DNA of 64,000 nt from assembly GCA_964640795.1 (NCBI GenBank), contig CAZXIN010000007.1, positions 62,001 through 126,000 on the forward strand. Direction: 5' to 3'. Below are positions 1 through 9,300 of this stretch, one piece after another. The notes below the pieces were generated by a model that was not told the origin of the DNA, searched no databases, and worked only from the letters and a program-made list of their open reading frames with translations. Made by a program: the position numbers and the translations under genes. The stretch is from M269 sp964640795 (GTDB taxonomy: Bacteria; Pseudomonadota; Gammaproteobacteria; Enterobacterales; Alteromonadaceae). How positions within the stretch are numbered: position 1 is the stretch's first letter; each line of letters begins with the position of its first letter.

Positions 1-737
1 AAGAACAGTTAGGTAAACGGTTGTTTAATAAAACAGGGCAACGACATCAAGCTAATACCGACGGCATATTACTTTATCAAAAAGCTAAAGCCATGCTTGC
101 CATTAATGATGAGCTGTTTAAACAATTCGAACAAACCTCTATTAGAGGTAGATTACGTTTAGGCATTCCGAGTGAATTTGCCGCCACCCTATTACCCAGC
201 ATTATTGGTGAGTTTAGTACCTTATACCCTGATGTTGCTTTGGAAGTGACATCAGCATTAAGCCAATCACTATTAAGCCGAGAAAATCGTTCGCAGTACG
301 ATTTAGTCATGGCATTAGTCGACCCCGATACAGGACCAACATCCATACCCGATAAAGGCGAACTCTTATTGCAAGATGAACTGGTTTGGGTAAGTCATAA
401 ACAACAGAGCTTTAATCCTCAAGCGTTGTCTTTAGTTCTTGCGCCTGACGGTTGTGTTTACCGTAGTCGCGTCATTAATAGACTCAAACAACAGACAATA
501 CAATGGAGAATCAGCTACACAAACGCTGACCTTTCAGGTATTGCATCTGCTATCACACAAGGGTTAGGCATCACAGCCTTGGCTAAAAGTAGTGTCCCTA
601 ATGAACTAAGCGTCTTTAGACACCGAGCGCTTCCTAAACTAGGTAACATTAATATTTACCTATTTAATCAAAGCCAGCGTCACCCACAAGCAAGTAGTAA
701 GCTGGCTGAGTTTATTCAAGCGAGGCTTGGCAGGTAG
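1..737 (+). CDS. LysR-family transcriptional regulator, 3' part
   Basis: Partial gene cut by the left window edge. The frame is already open at position 3 and reads EQLGKRLFNKTGQR, which is the typical end of a LysR helix-turn-helix, followed by the linker helix and an effector-binding (periplasmic-binding-protein-like) domain over about 190 residues. LysR regulators bind DNA as dimers or tetramers and usually control a neighbouring divergent gene, here lying outside the window. The effector cannot be read from the sequence. The ATG at 21 lies inside the conserved HTH end and is not the true start. Confidence 0.85.
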   Translation, partial: EQLGKRLFNKTGQRHQANTDGILLYQKAKAMLAINDELFKQFEQTSIRGRLRLGIPSEFAATLLPSIIGEFSTLYPDVALEVTSALSQSLLSRENRSQYDLVMALVDPDTGPTSIPDKGELLLQDELVWVSHKQQSFNPQALSLVLAPDGCVYRSRVINRLKQQTIQWRISYTNADLSGIASAITQGLGITALAKSSVPNELSVFRHRALPKLGNINIYLFNQSQRHPQASSKLAEFIQARLGR

Positions 738-1203
738 TTGTTAGCCAATCACTTAATTCCCTGTCAGCTCAAAGAGATAAGTTTGGGGAACACAATAGCT
801 TCTGCATTGGCAGAACGATAAATACTTTTTCATCTGGTACAGTATTTCAACTTAGATAGCTCTCCTAAACCCCAAAGTATGTTTGCATTATTCTTGATTT
901 ATGCTTGTTAAACAGTACTAAAAATAATGTTTAATCAGCAGTTAACCCCTTATTTTTTGGCCAATATTAATCGTACATCTAACAAGTGAAAGAGAGATAT
1001 GTCGTTGCTCAACACGCAAACATAGAAAGGTAATAAATGTTACCTGTTGATTTATCATGAAAACATATCGTAATATGAGATATGCATATTTTTCGACTCA
1101 AAATTGGTCGGTGTAAAGTATTTTGTTGTAGGGTCAGCATGACAGCTTTTTATCTATCAAGTTGACCTTAATGTAGTTTTTTAACTTTTATGGTTTGTAT
1201 TAT
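738..1203. other. Gene-free stretch upstream of the response regulator
   Basis: AT-rich, with no convincing open reading frame on either strand. A small hairpin (AGGTAA at 1028-1033 pairing with TTACCT at 1040-1045) is visible but has no T-tract. It probably holds the LysR gene terminator and the promoter of the regulator that follows, but no clear -35/-10 pair could be assigned. Confidence 0.4.
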
Positions 1204-1920
1204 ATGTCCAAAAGTATGTTTATTATTGAAGATGATAGAGTTTTATCATCTATTATGAAGGAATATTTTGAGGGAGAAGGATTCGCTGTAACCCTTTTTT
1301 ACTCTGGCTTAAAGACTTGCGAGGAAATCATTAATCAACAGCCTGATATTGTTATCCTCGACATAGACTTGCCAGACATTGATGGTATTGAAGTATGTCG
1401 AAAAGCAAGAAAAGGCTATAAAAACCCTATCATCATGCTTACTGGCAATGAATGTCATCAGATAGAAATCTCATCACTGAACCATGGCGCCGATAAATTT
1501 ATCCGGAAACCAACCAGGCTTCATGTGCTACTAGCACATATATATGCCGCATTAAGGCGTTCAGAATGTATGAGTATGGACGAAATTCAGCCCACATCAA
1601 GTGTGGCAGCAGAAGAAACTTGTCAGTTTAATTTTGATACAAACAAGATGTTGGCTATCTGTAATGGCGAACCAGTTCATTTAACCCATATTGAGCTACA
1701 AATACTATCAACGCTGATTGAGCGAGAAGGTGAATGTGTTAGCCGTGACGAGTTGCACCGACTTATACGCGGTTTTGAATATGACGGCTTTGATCGCACT
1801 ATTGATCTAAAAATATCCGATTTAAGGAAAAAGTTAAGCGACGATCAGATACCTTATAAACTGATCAGGACAGTGAGAGGCCAAGGCTATACCTTTTGCG
1901 ATACCACGGCAACAGCTTGA
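1204..1920 (+). CDS. OmpR/PhoB-family response regulator
   Basis: Two-component response regulator of 238 residues. The N-terminal receiver domain has the acidic pair D10/D11, the phospho-acceptor D53 (in ILDIDLPDIDG), T80 and K102. The C-terminal winged-helix domain (about 140-232) ends with the family signature RTVRGQGYTF. It should bind DNA after phosphorylation. No histidine kinase lies beside it, so it is an orphan here. The frame is open from a TTG at 1195, but the ATG at 1204 (MSKSMF) matches the family start, where the receiver strand begins at once. No strong ribosome binding site is visible for either. Confidence 0.88.
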   Translation: MSKSMFIIEDDRVLSSIMKEYFEGEGFAVTLFYSGLKTCEEIINQQPDIVILDIDLPDIDGIEVCRKARKGYKNPIIMLTGNECHQIEISSLNHGADKFIRKPTRLHVLLAHIYAALRRSECMSMDEIQPTSSVAAEETCQFNFDTNKMLAICNGEPVHLTHIELQILSTLIEREGECVSRDELHRLIRGFEYDGFDRTIDLKISDLRKKLSDDQIPYKLIRTVRGQGYTFCDTTATA

Positions 1921-2757
1921 GCACTGTATCGTATTGAATAAATTGCCACTTTGACATGCCTGATTAAGTGAACGTTTGTATTTAGAGGCAGATGCAAAAA
2001 CGCAACAATAGACCTTAGCTAAGAGATTAAGTAACCAAAAGCTGGGTAATTTCGCTTTCATACGACGCTCGTTTACAGCCTTGGGTAAGGCATAGCGGGC
2101 GAGCTTTTGTTTCACGTCATACCATGCTTTAAGAATGAAGAAATGGACAAGATAGTTCATTAAGTTATCTCGCTTTTCCTGCTCTAAGCATGCTGATGGC
2201 GGTACATTAAACTTAACAATACTCTATTTCTTCATCATGTTATTTCACCATTAAGAGGCCTTTTCAAAACCAATTTAATGATTACCTGTTCCCACCGTTA
2301 GTGGTGTAAAGGCCAAGAGTAGCTCAATCATCCAAAGCTCACTAGCACCCATAATGTAACCGCTGACAAAAATCACTAGCACGACGATTGAAAGCTCTCA
2401 TCGCTACTTTTGCCACTCCACCTTTAAATGGTTAAATACATTTAAATTATAGCTCGCTACAAACTTCAATGTAGTAATTTGTAGGCTCAATCTCTCATCA
2501 CACTGAGAATCTTTTTAAGCATCAAATAAAAATTTGGTGTCAGCTTATGCCCGTAACTGCCATATTTTCGGGCTAGTCCATTAAGGAAAAATATCCAACC
2601 AAGGAACCATACAAAAAGCTACAAAACTATAACAGAAATCTCACAGAATTTAGTCAAATATATACCCATCGTGTATGAAGGCAAATTATTCGCTATATGT
2701 CGTTAAAACAGTTTTTAATAACGTACCCATTCATATTGAAGCAATAAGGAAGAAAAG
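1921..2757. other. Long gene-poor stretch, possible decayed sequence
   Basis: 837 bases without a supported gene. A reverse-strand frame of 108 codons (start 2160) has an AGGAAAAG-like sequence before its ATG but overlaps the 3' end of the response regulator by 87 bases and resembles nothing I recognise. The remainder has stops in all frames. The gap is wide for this otherwise compact chromosome, so it may be the remains of a lost gene. Confidence 0.35.
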
Positions 2758-3966
2758 ATGGTTAATAAAAAGCTTAATATTGTTCGCTACTTATGTCTTA
2801 CGCTAACAGCTGTTAGCCTAGGGTATGTCGGCGGGCATTTCTTTATCTCAGCCAACACATCAGATAGTGGCGCTAAAAATGCTAAAGCCTTGATCACCGA
2901 AGAGGGCACTGGGCCAACCACGCACAGTGACATTGATTCGACTAACAGCAAAGAAAGCCCAAATCAACACCCCCTCATTAGTGGAGAAGTACATTTAAAT
3001 GTTCTTCAGGAAGCCTTAGGCATTAACGAACAGAGTGACTTTTTAAAGTTGTTGTCGATGCTGCCAAAGAACATTGACAACGACAAGGATGCAATTCATC
3101 AGAGAGTCTTGTTATTGAGTTGGGTACTCAAAGACCCAGAGCGCGCTTTGCAATGGGTACATGACAATATCGAACATTACGACTATGCCAGAGTAGACAT
3201 TGCGTTCGCCATCGGTGAGATCGCAACACACGACGTTAAAAAAGCGATGATTGCTTTACAAGATATTGTCGAAGATGAGTTACGCCTTTCACTTGCTGAA
3301 GTTTATCTAACCCCCTTGTTTAAATCACACCCTGATTTTGCAAAGCAATGGGTGCTGGATTATGGCAATGAATCCATGAGACAGGGTATTGAAGAAAACA
3401 TCATTCGCTCTGATGCATTGAATAAACCTCAGCTTTTGGTGGAGAACATTATCAGCGGAGCGACAAAAATCACCGAAGGTCAAGAAAATATTATTGGTTA
3501 TGAACTTAGCCAGTCTTTACCAATACCTGAAGATTACTCAGAACGTATCGATAATTTAAACAACCTGAAAAGCTACCCAGAATCTCTACAAAGAAACGTC
3601 TCCTACAGCTACGTTTATCGGGTCGCTGAAGAGCACTATGCAGATGTAAAGGAGTGGGTAAAAACGATACCTGACGGTGAGCTTAAAGATGAAGCTGTCA
3701 GTGCATTAGTCGCTGTCTCTAGCCCAGCCACGAACCGCAACACATTATCGGATAATTTTGCTTTAGCAATGAATATTGGAAACCCTGACGCAAAGCAGAG
3801 AATGTTGAAAATGGTAGTAGATACATGGGTTTACAACGAAAGCAATGTAAAAAACCAACGAGTAGATATAGCTAAAAATGAAATTATCGCCGAACTTGAG
3901 AGCTTAAACCTTGGTGAAGGTGAACTCAAAAATAACCTATTACGCGTTATTGGTCGCGAGATATAA
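2758..3966 (+). CDS. Membrane-anchored helical-repeat protein, unknown function
   Basis: 402 residues; not recognised. One N-terminal membrane segment (about residues 9-30) without an obvious cleavage site, then a polar low-complexity linker (about 32-70), then a mostly helical region. Segments such as ALQWVHDN, AKQWVLDY and VKEWVKTI recur at intervals, suggesting a TPR- or HEAT-like solenoid exposed in the periplasm. The start has a good ribosome binding site (AAGGAAG, 7-8 bases upstream). It is followed at 77 bases by another anchored protein and then a secreted lipase, all on the same strand, so a functional link with lipase export or folding is possible but unproven. Confidence 0.7.
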   Translation: MVNKKLNIVRYLCLTLTAVSLGYVGGHFFISANTSDSGAKNAKALITEEGTGPTTHSDIDSTNSKESPNQHPLISGEVHLNVLQEALGINEQSDFLKLLSMLPKNIDNDKDAIHQRVLLLSWVLKDPERALQWVHDNIEHYDYARVDIAFAIGEIATHDVKKAMIALQDIVEDELRLSLAEVYLTPLFKSHPDFAKQWVLDYGNESMRQGIEENIIRSDALNKPQLLVENIISGATKITEGQENIIGYELSQSLPIPEDYSERIDNLNNLKSYPESLQRNVSYSYVYRVAEEHYADVKEWVKTIPDGELKDEAVSALVAVSSPATNRNTLSDNFALAMNIGNPDAKQRMLKMVVDTWVYNESNVKNQRVDIAKNEIIAELESLNLGEGELKNNLLRVIGREI

Positions 3967-4043
3967 CCAGAACAGAATCAGGAACAAGTTAGCACATATA
4001 AGAGAATCGCTAATTAATAGCATAATAATTGAGGTAAAAAAAC

Positions 4044-4703
4044 ATGCTTTCAAATTATCCTAAAATCATGGTTAGCGCGATATTTTCCGCCAGCTTTTTT
4101 GTAGGGTTTGGTATTCGAGCAATGATTGCATCCCCTGAAAATACTCAAAGGGATATTGGGAATGATGTAATAGCTGACCAACTTGCATCTAAAGCAAACA
4201 AAAAAGAAATATCAGCCACTTTATCCAATGAGAACGACGCCTTATTAACAAACGCAGTAATGGGTACCGACGAACAATTTGATTGGGCCAACATAAAGAT
4301 TTTGTTGGGAGAGCAAACGTTACCCGATAATGAACAGAGCCTTACAGCACAAGAGCAAAAATTCTACAGCAAAAATGAAGAGTCGATAAACAGATTTATC
4401 GACGGGGTTGATGCATTAATAACCGCTGTCAGCTTTATGAATGACGATTGTTCCAATGTCAGGGGGTTCGTTATGCCCCAAGTTGAACAGCTGACTTTTC
4501 AATACAAGGAAGATGCAAAAATTGTAGATATCGAGATGGCGACATCTTTTTCAGAAAACACACTAAACGAGGGCCGATTAAATGTCATAGCAGCAACAAG
4601 AGGTAATTTAATGCCGAAAATGATGAGTGCAGGTTTAAAGCTAGCTGATGCTATGGGTGAATGCAGCCTTCCCGAAGGCTACGAAGATAATCAGGGGCTT
4701 TAA
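4044..4703 (+). CDS. Membrane-anchored hypothetical protein
   Basis: 219 residues; not recognised. A single N-terminal hydrophobic segment (about residues 7-28) is followed by a polar periplasmic-type domain containing two cysteines (DDCSNVRG and GECSLPEG) that could form a disulfide. A GAGGT ribosome binding site precedes the ATG. The gene lies between another anchored protein of unknown function and a class 3 lipase on the same strand, with a similar topology to its upstream neighbour. I infer a shared transcription unit; the function is unknown. Confidence 0.65.
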   Translation: MLSNYPKIMVSAIFSASFFVGFGIRAMIASPENTQRDIGNDVIADQLASKANKKEISATLSNENDALLTNAVMGTDEQFDWANIKILLGEQTLPDNEQSLTAQEQKFYSKNEESINRFIDGVDALITAVSFMNDDCSNVRGFVMPQVEQLTFQYKEDAKIVDIEMATSFSENTLNEGRLNVIAATRGNLMPKMMSAGLKLADAMGECSLPEGYEDNQGL

Positions 4704-4814
4704 ACCCATTAATCATAAACCGGTAAAACAAATAGTACTTATTCGGGCAACATCTTTATTGACGTGACGAAATTGCTCAATAAGAAAATACAATTAATTT
4801 TTTAGGTAATCACC

Positions 4815-5882
4815 ATGTATTTTAAACATCTAATAACTAAATTCAAGAGGTGCAACAAGGCCAGACTTGCTGGTATTGCTATAGCATCACTAATGGCAAG
4901 CTCTAACGCTTTTGCAGTGCCAGATAATCAACCAGGTTTTGAAGCAGATAACGCTCTAGCAGATTTGACCAGACTGGTTATGCTTGAATCATACAATCAC
5001 AATCCTCGCGATTTCCTTAGGTCAAATTCTAGTGACGCGAATTGTGATGCCTTTGGTCTAAACCAACTTGCGACCAACGATACATACGATTTTCTTAATC
5101 CAACTAGCGTAGTCGTTGTGTCAGTAGGGTATGCTGGGCGATGTATTGATCGGAGCCGTGGTTTTGACAGACGCTTTACCATGGTAGGTATTAAAGGGAC
5201 AGCTTCTAGCACTGAGCTTGCAGTAGAAGGGGAACAAGGCTTTCTTGCAATTTTTGGCGCATTCACCTCTAGGCCTCTAACGACATTGGGCTTCGGTGTT
5301 AATAGTACGCCCAATACATTAAATCACTTTGCAGATAGGTTGGATGATATATCTGGGCACGTGTTGGGGCAGATCATACCTAATAACAATTCGAGAACGA
5401 ATTTTGGCCTCCGTTCAGTTCAAAGCTTCCGTTCTTTAAGTGATAGTAGGCGTGGGCTCAATAACCGAAGGCGTACATTCAATGACGGGCCAGTCATTAT
5501 CACAGGACATAGCTTAGGCGGTGCAGTTGCAGCTCTATATGGCCTGCTAATGTCTACCCAACCAGACGAACTAAACCACATTAATATCGTCACTTTCAAC
5601 GCTCCAAAAGCATTTACAACTGCGAGGGCCGTTAACCTACTGCATGACCGAGATAGAGACAATGATCGTCTTGACGTGTTTTTTATCCAAAGAACTGGCG
5701 ACCCCGTACAATCGGTACCACCGTCTTTTAGAGCGTATAGAGCAGCACCTAACAATCGATTTGCAAACCCAAGAGCAGCCTTCATTGGTAGCCCTACAAA
5801 CCACAAGCGAAACATATACACGGGTCAAGAAATGAATAATTTTGCTAATCAGTCATCATGGAATCCTTGGCGATTCTATTAA
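4815..5882 (+). CDS. Secreted class 3 (fungal-type) lipase
   Basis: 355 residues with a Sec signal peptide (basic start, hydrophobic core, cleavage near SNAFA-VP). The nucleophile elbow GHSLGG lies at residues 231-236 (Ser233), followed by the expected acid in RTGDPVQSVPP and a late histidine in TNHKRNIY, giving the Ser-Asp-His triad of the Lipase_3 fold. It should hydrolyse acylglycerols or related esters outside the cytoplasm. The centre is rich in Arg and Asn (for example NNRRR and DRDRDNDR), which is unusual and may be a loop or binding surface. No classical lipase foldase is present; the two preceding unknown anchored proteins are the only partners in sight. AGGTAA precedes the ATG. Confidence 0.85.
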   Translation: MYFKHLITKFKRCNKARLAGIAIASLMASSNAFAVPDNQPGFEADNALADLTRLVMLESYNHNPRDFLRSNSSDANCDAFGLNQLATNDTYDFLNPTSVVVVSVGYAGRCIDRSRGFDRRFTMVGIKGTASSTELAVEGEQGFLAIFGAFTSRPLTTLGFGVNSTPNTLNHFADRLDDISGHVLGQIIPNNNSRTNFGLRSVQSFRSLSDSRRGLNNRRRTFNDGPVIITGHSLGGAVAALYGLLMSTQPDELNHINIVTFNAPKAFTTARAVNLLHDRDRDNDRLDVFFIQRTGDPVQSVPPSFRAYRAAPNNRFANPRAAFIGSPTNHKRNIYTGQEMNNFANQSSWNPWRFY

Positions 5883-5915
5883 ACAAGTGCCAACCCTGTT
5901 AAATGGTTGATTTTC

Positions 5916-5952
5916 GGACAGCATATTGTTTAGTAGAATTGATATGCTGTCC
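5916..5952 (+). terminator. Hairpin after the lipase gene
   Basis: Perfect 11-bp inverted repeat (GGACAGCATAT at 5916-5926, ATATGCTGTCC at 5942-5952) with a 15-base loop, 34 bases after the lipase stop and followed by a short T/C-rich run. Probable terminator, though the T-tract is weak. Confidence 0.55.
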
Positions 5953-6095
5953 TTCTACTTGAAGCATTCAATAGGAAGACACGTGATAAAAAATGAACCA
6001 GTAAAGTAGAGCGTGCTGATTAATGTACAAAAAGGCACTATCGGGCCTATAAATACGGTTAGAAGCGAAATCATACATGCTATTGTTAATTGGTG

Positions 6096-6617
6096 ATGGT
6101 GAGTACATTAACGATTGAAACACAGCGAACCTTACTAAGAGCTTTTCGAGAAGAAGATGCCCCTGCGCTTTTTGATATCACTCGTCAACCAATAGTTATG
6201 CAATACATTACCCATCCACATCGATCGATTGAAGAAACACTCAACTATATTCGCAGCAATTTTATACCTCACTACCAGAAATACGACTATGGTCGATTAG
6301 CAGTTATTGACAAAAATACACAGACACTGATTGGCTATGCTGGCCTTAAATACCTCGAAGACATCAAAGAAATTGATCTGGCCTACCTACTCCATCCCGA
6401 TTTTTGGGGTAAAGGGATAGCGACTGAAGTAACAAAGGCTTGTCTGAGCTATGCTAAAAGTCAAATTAAAGCGACACGTATTATCAGCTTAGCAACCCCC
6501 AACAATAGGGGATCTCTCAATGTGCTGAATAAAGTAGGCATGCATTATGAGAGAAATAGGCTGTATTGGGGGGAAGAATTTCAACAATGGGTATGGTTAA
6601 ATAAAATACCTAGCTGA
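6096..6617 (+). CDS. GNAT-family N-acetyltransferase (RimJ/RimL-like)
   Basis: 173 residues. The sequence opens with the RimJ/RimL-type TLTIETQRTLLRAFREEDA strand-helix and carries the acetyl-CoA binding region near HPDFWGKGIATEVTKA (about residues 103-118), followed by the typical NxxSxxVxxKxGM pattern (NNRGSLNVLNKVGMHYE). It should transfer an acetyl group from acetyl-CoA to an amine; the acceptor could be a protein N-terminus or a small molecule and cannot be told. The frame also allows TTG at 6090 and GTG at 6093 or 6099; the ATG was chosen. It is a single gene between convergent-looking gaps. Confidence 0.82.
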   Translation: MVSTLTIETQRTLLRAFREEDAPALFDITRQPIVMQYITHPHRSIEETLNYIRSNFIPHYQKYDYGRLAVIDKNTQTLIGYAGLKYLEDIKEIDLAYLLHPDFWGKGIATEVTKACLSYAKSQIKATRIISLATPNNRGSLNVLNKVGMHYERNRLYWGEEFQQWVWLNKIPS

Positions 6618-6776
6618 TAAAAATTCAAAATGCGCTACACTTTGAATTAATTTTTACTTAATACGCAAGAATGGGATAAGTTATTTGGGCGTATTGAAAG
6701 AGTGGCATAGTAAATGGTTACTACCGCCAGATGACGAAAAAAAACTAATAAAACCTAGCACCCAGTGGAGGCCTAT

Positions 6777-7082
6777 ATGAGTTTGGAGACAAGATTGTCC
6801 GCCAACAACACAAGCATCAGGATCATGGTAGAGGAGAAATTCGACTTCGGTAAAGTCCATGATTTTAGGGATGCTTATACTAATCTGCCCGACTCCGTTA
6901 ATGAAGTCATCATTGATTTAGCAGACACAGAATACATGGATAGCTCCGCACTCGGTATGCTATTGAATATGCAAAAAGCATTAAACGAAAAAGTCACTAC
7001 ATTTAAAATTACTAATAGCAGACCTCAGGTCGCAAAAATCTTAAAGATATCTCGGTTCGATAAAAAGTTTGACCTGAGCTAG
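6777..7082 (+). CDS. STAS-domain anti-anti-sigma factor (CrsA/HsbA-like)
   Basis: 101 residues forming a single STAS domain. The motif YMDSSALGMLL (about residues 56-66) holds the serine that is phosphorylated by a partner kinase in SpoIIAA/RsbV proteins. TGGAGG lies 6 bases before the ATG at 6777, so this start is preferred to the in-frame GTG at 6765. The next gene starts 14 bases downstream and encodes a response regulator with both phosphatase and anti-sigma kinase domains, so the two form a partner-switching pair. In Shewanella the same arrangement (CrsA/CrsR) controls RpoS, and in Pseudomonas HsbA/HsbR controls motility and biofilm; which applies here is inference. Confidence 0.85.
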   Translation: MSLETRLSANNTSIRIMVEEKFDFGKVHDFRDAYTNLPDSVNEVIIDLADTEYMDSSALGMLLNMQKALNEKVTTFKITNSRPQVAKILKISRFDKKFDLS

Positions 7083-7096
7083 AAGGTTAAAAGAAC

Positions 7097-8740
7097 GTGC
7101 GAATACTGATCGTTGATGATGACTCACTTACGCGGTTTTTGTTAGTCCACATGCTTGAAGAAGCTGGATATACAGATTGCTATGAAGCAGATTGTGGCAA
7201 TGAAGCGATTCAATTAGCAGAAAAAATCAAACCAGATTTAGTTTTGCTGGATGTTCTTATGCCGGATATGGATGGCTATGAAGTAGCACCGATACTAAAA
7301 AAAATGTCGGGGGATATATACCTCCCTATTATTTTTATAACGGCACTAGATGACCAAGAGGACTTAGCCAAGTGCTTAGAAGTTGGTGGTGATGATTTCG
7401 CGCCCAAACCCTTTGATCGTATTATTCTTATGGCAAAAATTAGAGCACACTCGCGCACTCGATTGCTCAGTATACGTGCCTCCCACCAAAATCAAGAACT
7501 GGAATACTTCAGAAACGGGGTTGAAAGAGAACATAGCATTGTTGAACATATTTTCTCTAACGCATTGAAAACAAATAAAAAAGTCAGTAAATATTTTGAT
7601 TATCGACTGACACCAGCAAGCAACTTTAATGGCGATCTTTTTTTAACGGAACCTAGCCCCAGTGGCGGCTTATACTTTTTGATGGGTGATTTCACCGGCC
7701 ATGGGCTTGCATCTGCAATAGGCGCTCTGCCGGTTGCAAAGGCTTTTCAGGCGATGACGCAAAAAGGTGTGTCAATTCCTGAGATGGCAGCAACTATCAA
7801 TGACACTTTATTATCATTGTTACCAGGTGATATGTTCTTTGCCGCTATTATTGGTGAAATAGGCAGCGATGGCACTAAAATAACCATCTTCAATGGTGGG
7901 ATGCCAGACATGATCTTGATATCCCCTGACGGTACTCTTAAAAAACGCTTTGCTTCATTACACATGGCGTTAGGTATTCTCGATAACATCGAATTTGAAG
8001 ACGACTCAGAACATTATGACGCAGACATAGGTGACAGACTCATTGGTTACTCTGATGGTGTTATCGAATTAACCAACGACGAAGAAAAAATGCTCGGCGA
8101 AGATGCTGTTATGAACTGGCTGCATCATGAACCCGTAATTAAAATCAACGAGTTGGTGGCAAAACTGGACATATTTCGTGGTGCGGCAGAGCAACAAGAT
8201 GATATTACGCTGGTGAGTTATACCTGCCAAAGCTTAAAAAGTCTGGTATTGGACAACCAAATCTCACAATTACCTTTTAATATCGATATAACACTCGATA
8301 CCGAGAAACTGAAAAACACAGATCCGATCACAGATTTAGTCAACATGATTGCGAGCCAAAAAGGGACCGAAGGTATTCGTTCAGCCCTATCAACCATCAT
8401 CAGTGAACTCTATAACAATGCACTGGATCATGGCATCCTGCTCTTAGACTCCAATATAAAAAAAGAGCCCGATGGCTTCTTTGATTATTTTGAGATGCGC
8501 ATGGAACGTTTATCAGAACTCAGTTATGGAGAAGTGAGAATTAGAGTTTCCCTCGACCCAAACACCAAACTATTAACGCTAGTCATGAAAGACTCAGGCA
8601 AGGGTTTCAGCTACGACACCATTATGGCCGGAAAAGAAACAGACTGTTTCGGTCGTGGCGTGTCTTTAGTGCGTGAGATATGCGACAGTATTGAGTATTC
8701 AGACGGCGGCTCTCGAGTTTGCGTAAAACTTAAACTGTGA
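7097..8740 (+). CDS. Response regulator with PP2C phosphatase and anti-sigma kinase domains (CrsR/HsbR-like)
   Basis: 547 residues in three parts: receiver domain (D7-D9, phospho-acceptor D52, K near 103), a SpoIIE/PP2C-type phosphatase (about 165-375; metal-binding stretches FNGDLF, MGDFTGHGLASAIGALP, GYSDGVIEL and QQDDITLVSY), and a C-terminal RsbW-like HATPase (about 415-547; N-box ELYNNALDHG, G-box KDSGKGFSYD and GRGVSLVREI). It should phosphorylate or dephosphorylate the STAS protein encoded just upstream in response to phosphorylation of the receiver. The start is GTG with AGAAGG about 10 bases upstream. The input kinase is not in the window. Architecture matches CrsR of Shewanella, which sequesters RpoS through its kinase domain. 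Confidence 0.88.
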   Translation: MRILIVDDDSLTRFLLVHMLEEAGYTDCYEADCGNEAIQLAEKIKPDLVLLDVLMPDMDGYEVAPILKKMSGDIYLPIIFITALDDQEDLAKCLEVGGDDFAPKPFDRIILMAKIRAHSRTRLLSIRASHQNQELEYFRNGVEREHSIVEHIFSNALKTNKKVSKYFDYRLTPASNFNGDLFLTEPSPSGGLYFLMGDFTGHGLASAIGALPVAKAFQAMTQKGVSIPEMAATINDTLLSLLPGDMFFAAIIGEIGSDGTKITIFNGGMPDMILISPDGTLKKRFASLHMALGILDNIEFEDDSEHYDADIGDRLIGYSDGVIELTNDEEKMLGEDAVMNWLHHEPVIKINELVAKLDIFRGAAEQQDDITLVSYTCQSLKSLVLDNQISQLPFNIDITLDTEKLKNTDPITDLVNMIASQKGTEGIRSALSTIISELYNNALDHGILLLDSNIKKEPDGFFDYFEMRMERLSELSYGEVRIRVSLDPNTKLLTLVMKDSGKGFSYDTIMAGKETDCFGRGVSLVREICDSIEYSDGGSRVCVKLKL

Positions 8741-9300
8741 TTTGAATTAGCGCCTGTTGATATATACTCTACTCTCCCTCTGCAAGCCAAGCTTTATAAA
8801 ATAACTGACAAGAATGATAGATTCCGCTTAGGAAAGAATACATTACAACAAAATTTTATCACAACGAATCACACACAAAAGTAATAAATTAAACCTAAAA
8901 TGCCCACTAAGTTACTGATAGACTATACTCTATATTTGTTAGGTTACTGATAGACTATACTCTATACCTGATACTGCTTGTCGTTATAAATTTCACAAGC
9001 CTCTAATTCTTTACTGTACTTTAAATCAAGAAAAGTACATTAAAACAGATAACAATAAAAAAAGACTTAAAAGAGATTACAAATCAATGAAAACACTACC
9101 ATGACAGCTAGTTTAAGTAGGGGACTCTTATTAAATTTAATGGCTGAATTTATAAAAGAATCTCCTGATAAAGGCGAATATAGGCCACTCTATCATTATC
9201 AAGCATTGTCAAATATACAGATATGTGCAGCATAAATAATATTCTGCTAAGTTATTTGTATGATGTCTTGTGTTTACTTTGCTCAACGTAGGAACCCCCT
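8741..9300. other. Gene-free stretch between the phosphatase and chemoreceptor genes
   Basis: About 560 AT-rich bases holding the tandem repeat at 8911-8966. A 44-codon frame (9101-9235, starting MTASLSRGLLL) is present but has no ribosome binding site or recognisable product, so I do not call it. The end of the stretch contains TAGGAA (9289-9294), probably the ribosome binding site of the chemoreceptor gene. Confidence 0.4.
8911..8966. repeat. Two direct copies of a 24-bp sequence, period 32
   Basis: The 24 bases at 8911-8934 recur exactly at 8943-8966 (both begin GTTACTGATAGACTATACTC). The 32-bp period is three helical turns, so a protein could bind both copies on one face. It lies about 340 bases upstream of the chemoreceptor gene and 170 bases after the phosphatase gene. 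It could equally be a local slippage duplication. Confidence 0.7.

Noticed and set aside
1834..2160. Reverse-strand frame of 108 codons overlapping the response regulator gene
   Set aside because: Overlaps a well-supported gene, composition is unlike a normal protein (many Cys, Lys and Trp in clusters) and no family is recognised; kept only as a note on the gap.
5420..5835. Several long frames antisense to or overlapping the lipase gene
   Set aside because: They are shadows of the coding frame, with no start signals or recognisable domains.
9101..9235. 44-codon frame in the gap before the chemoreceptor gene
   Set aside because: No ribosome binding site, no hydrophobic or conserved pattern, and the gap is AT-rich enough for chance frames.
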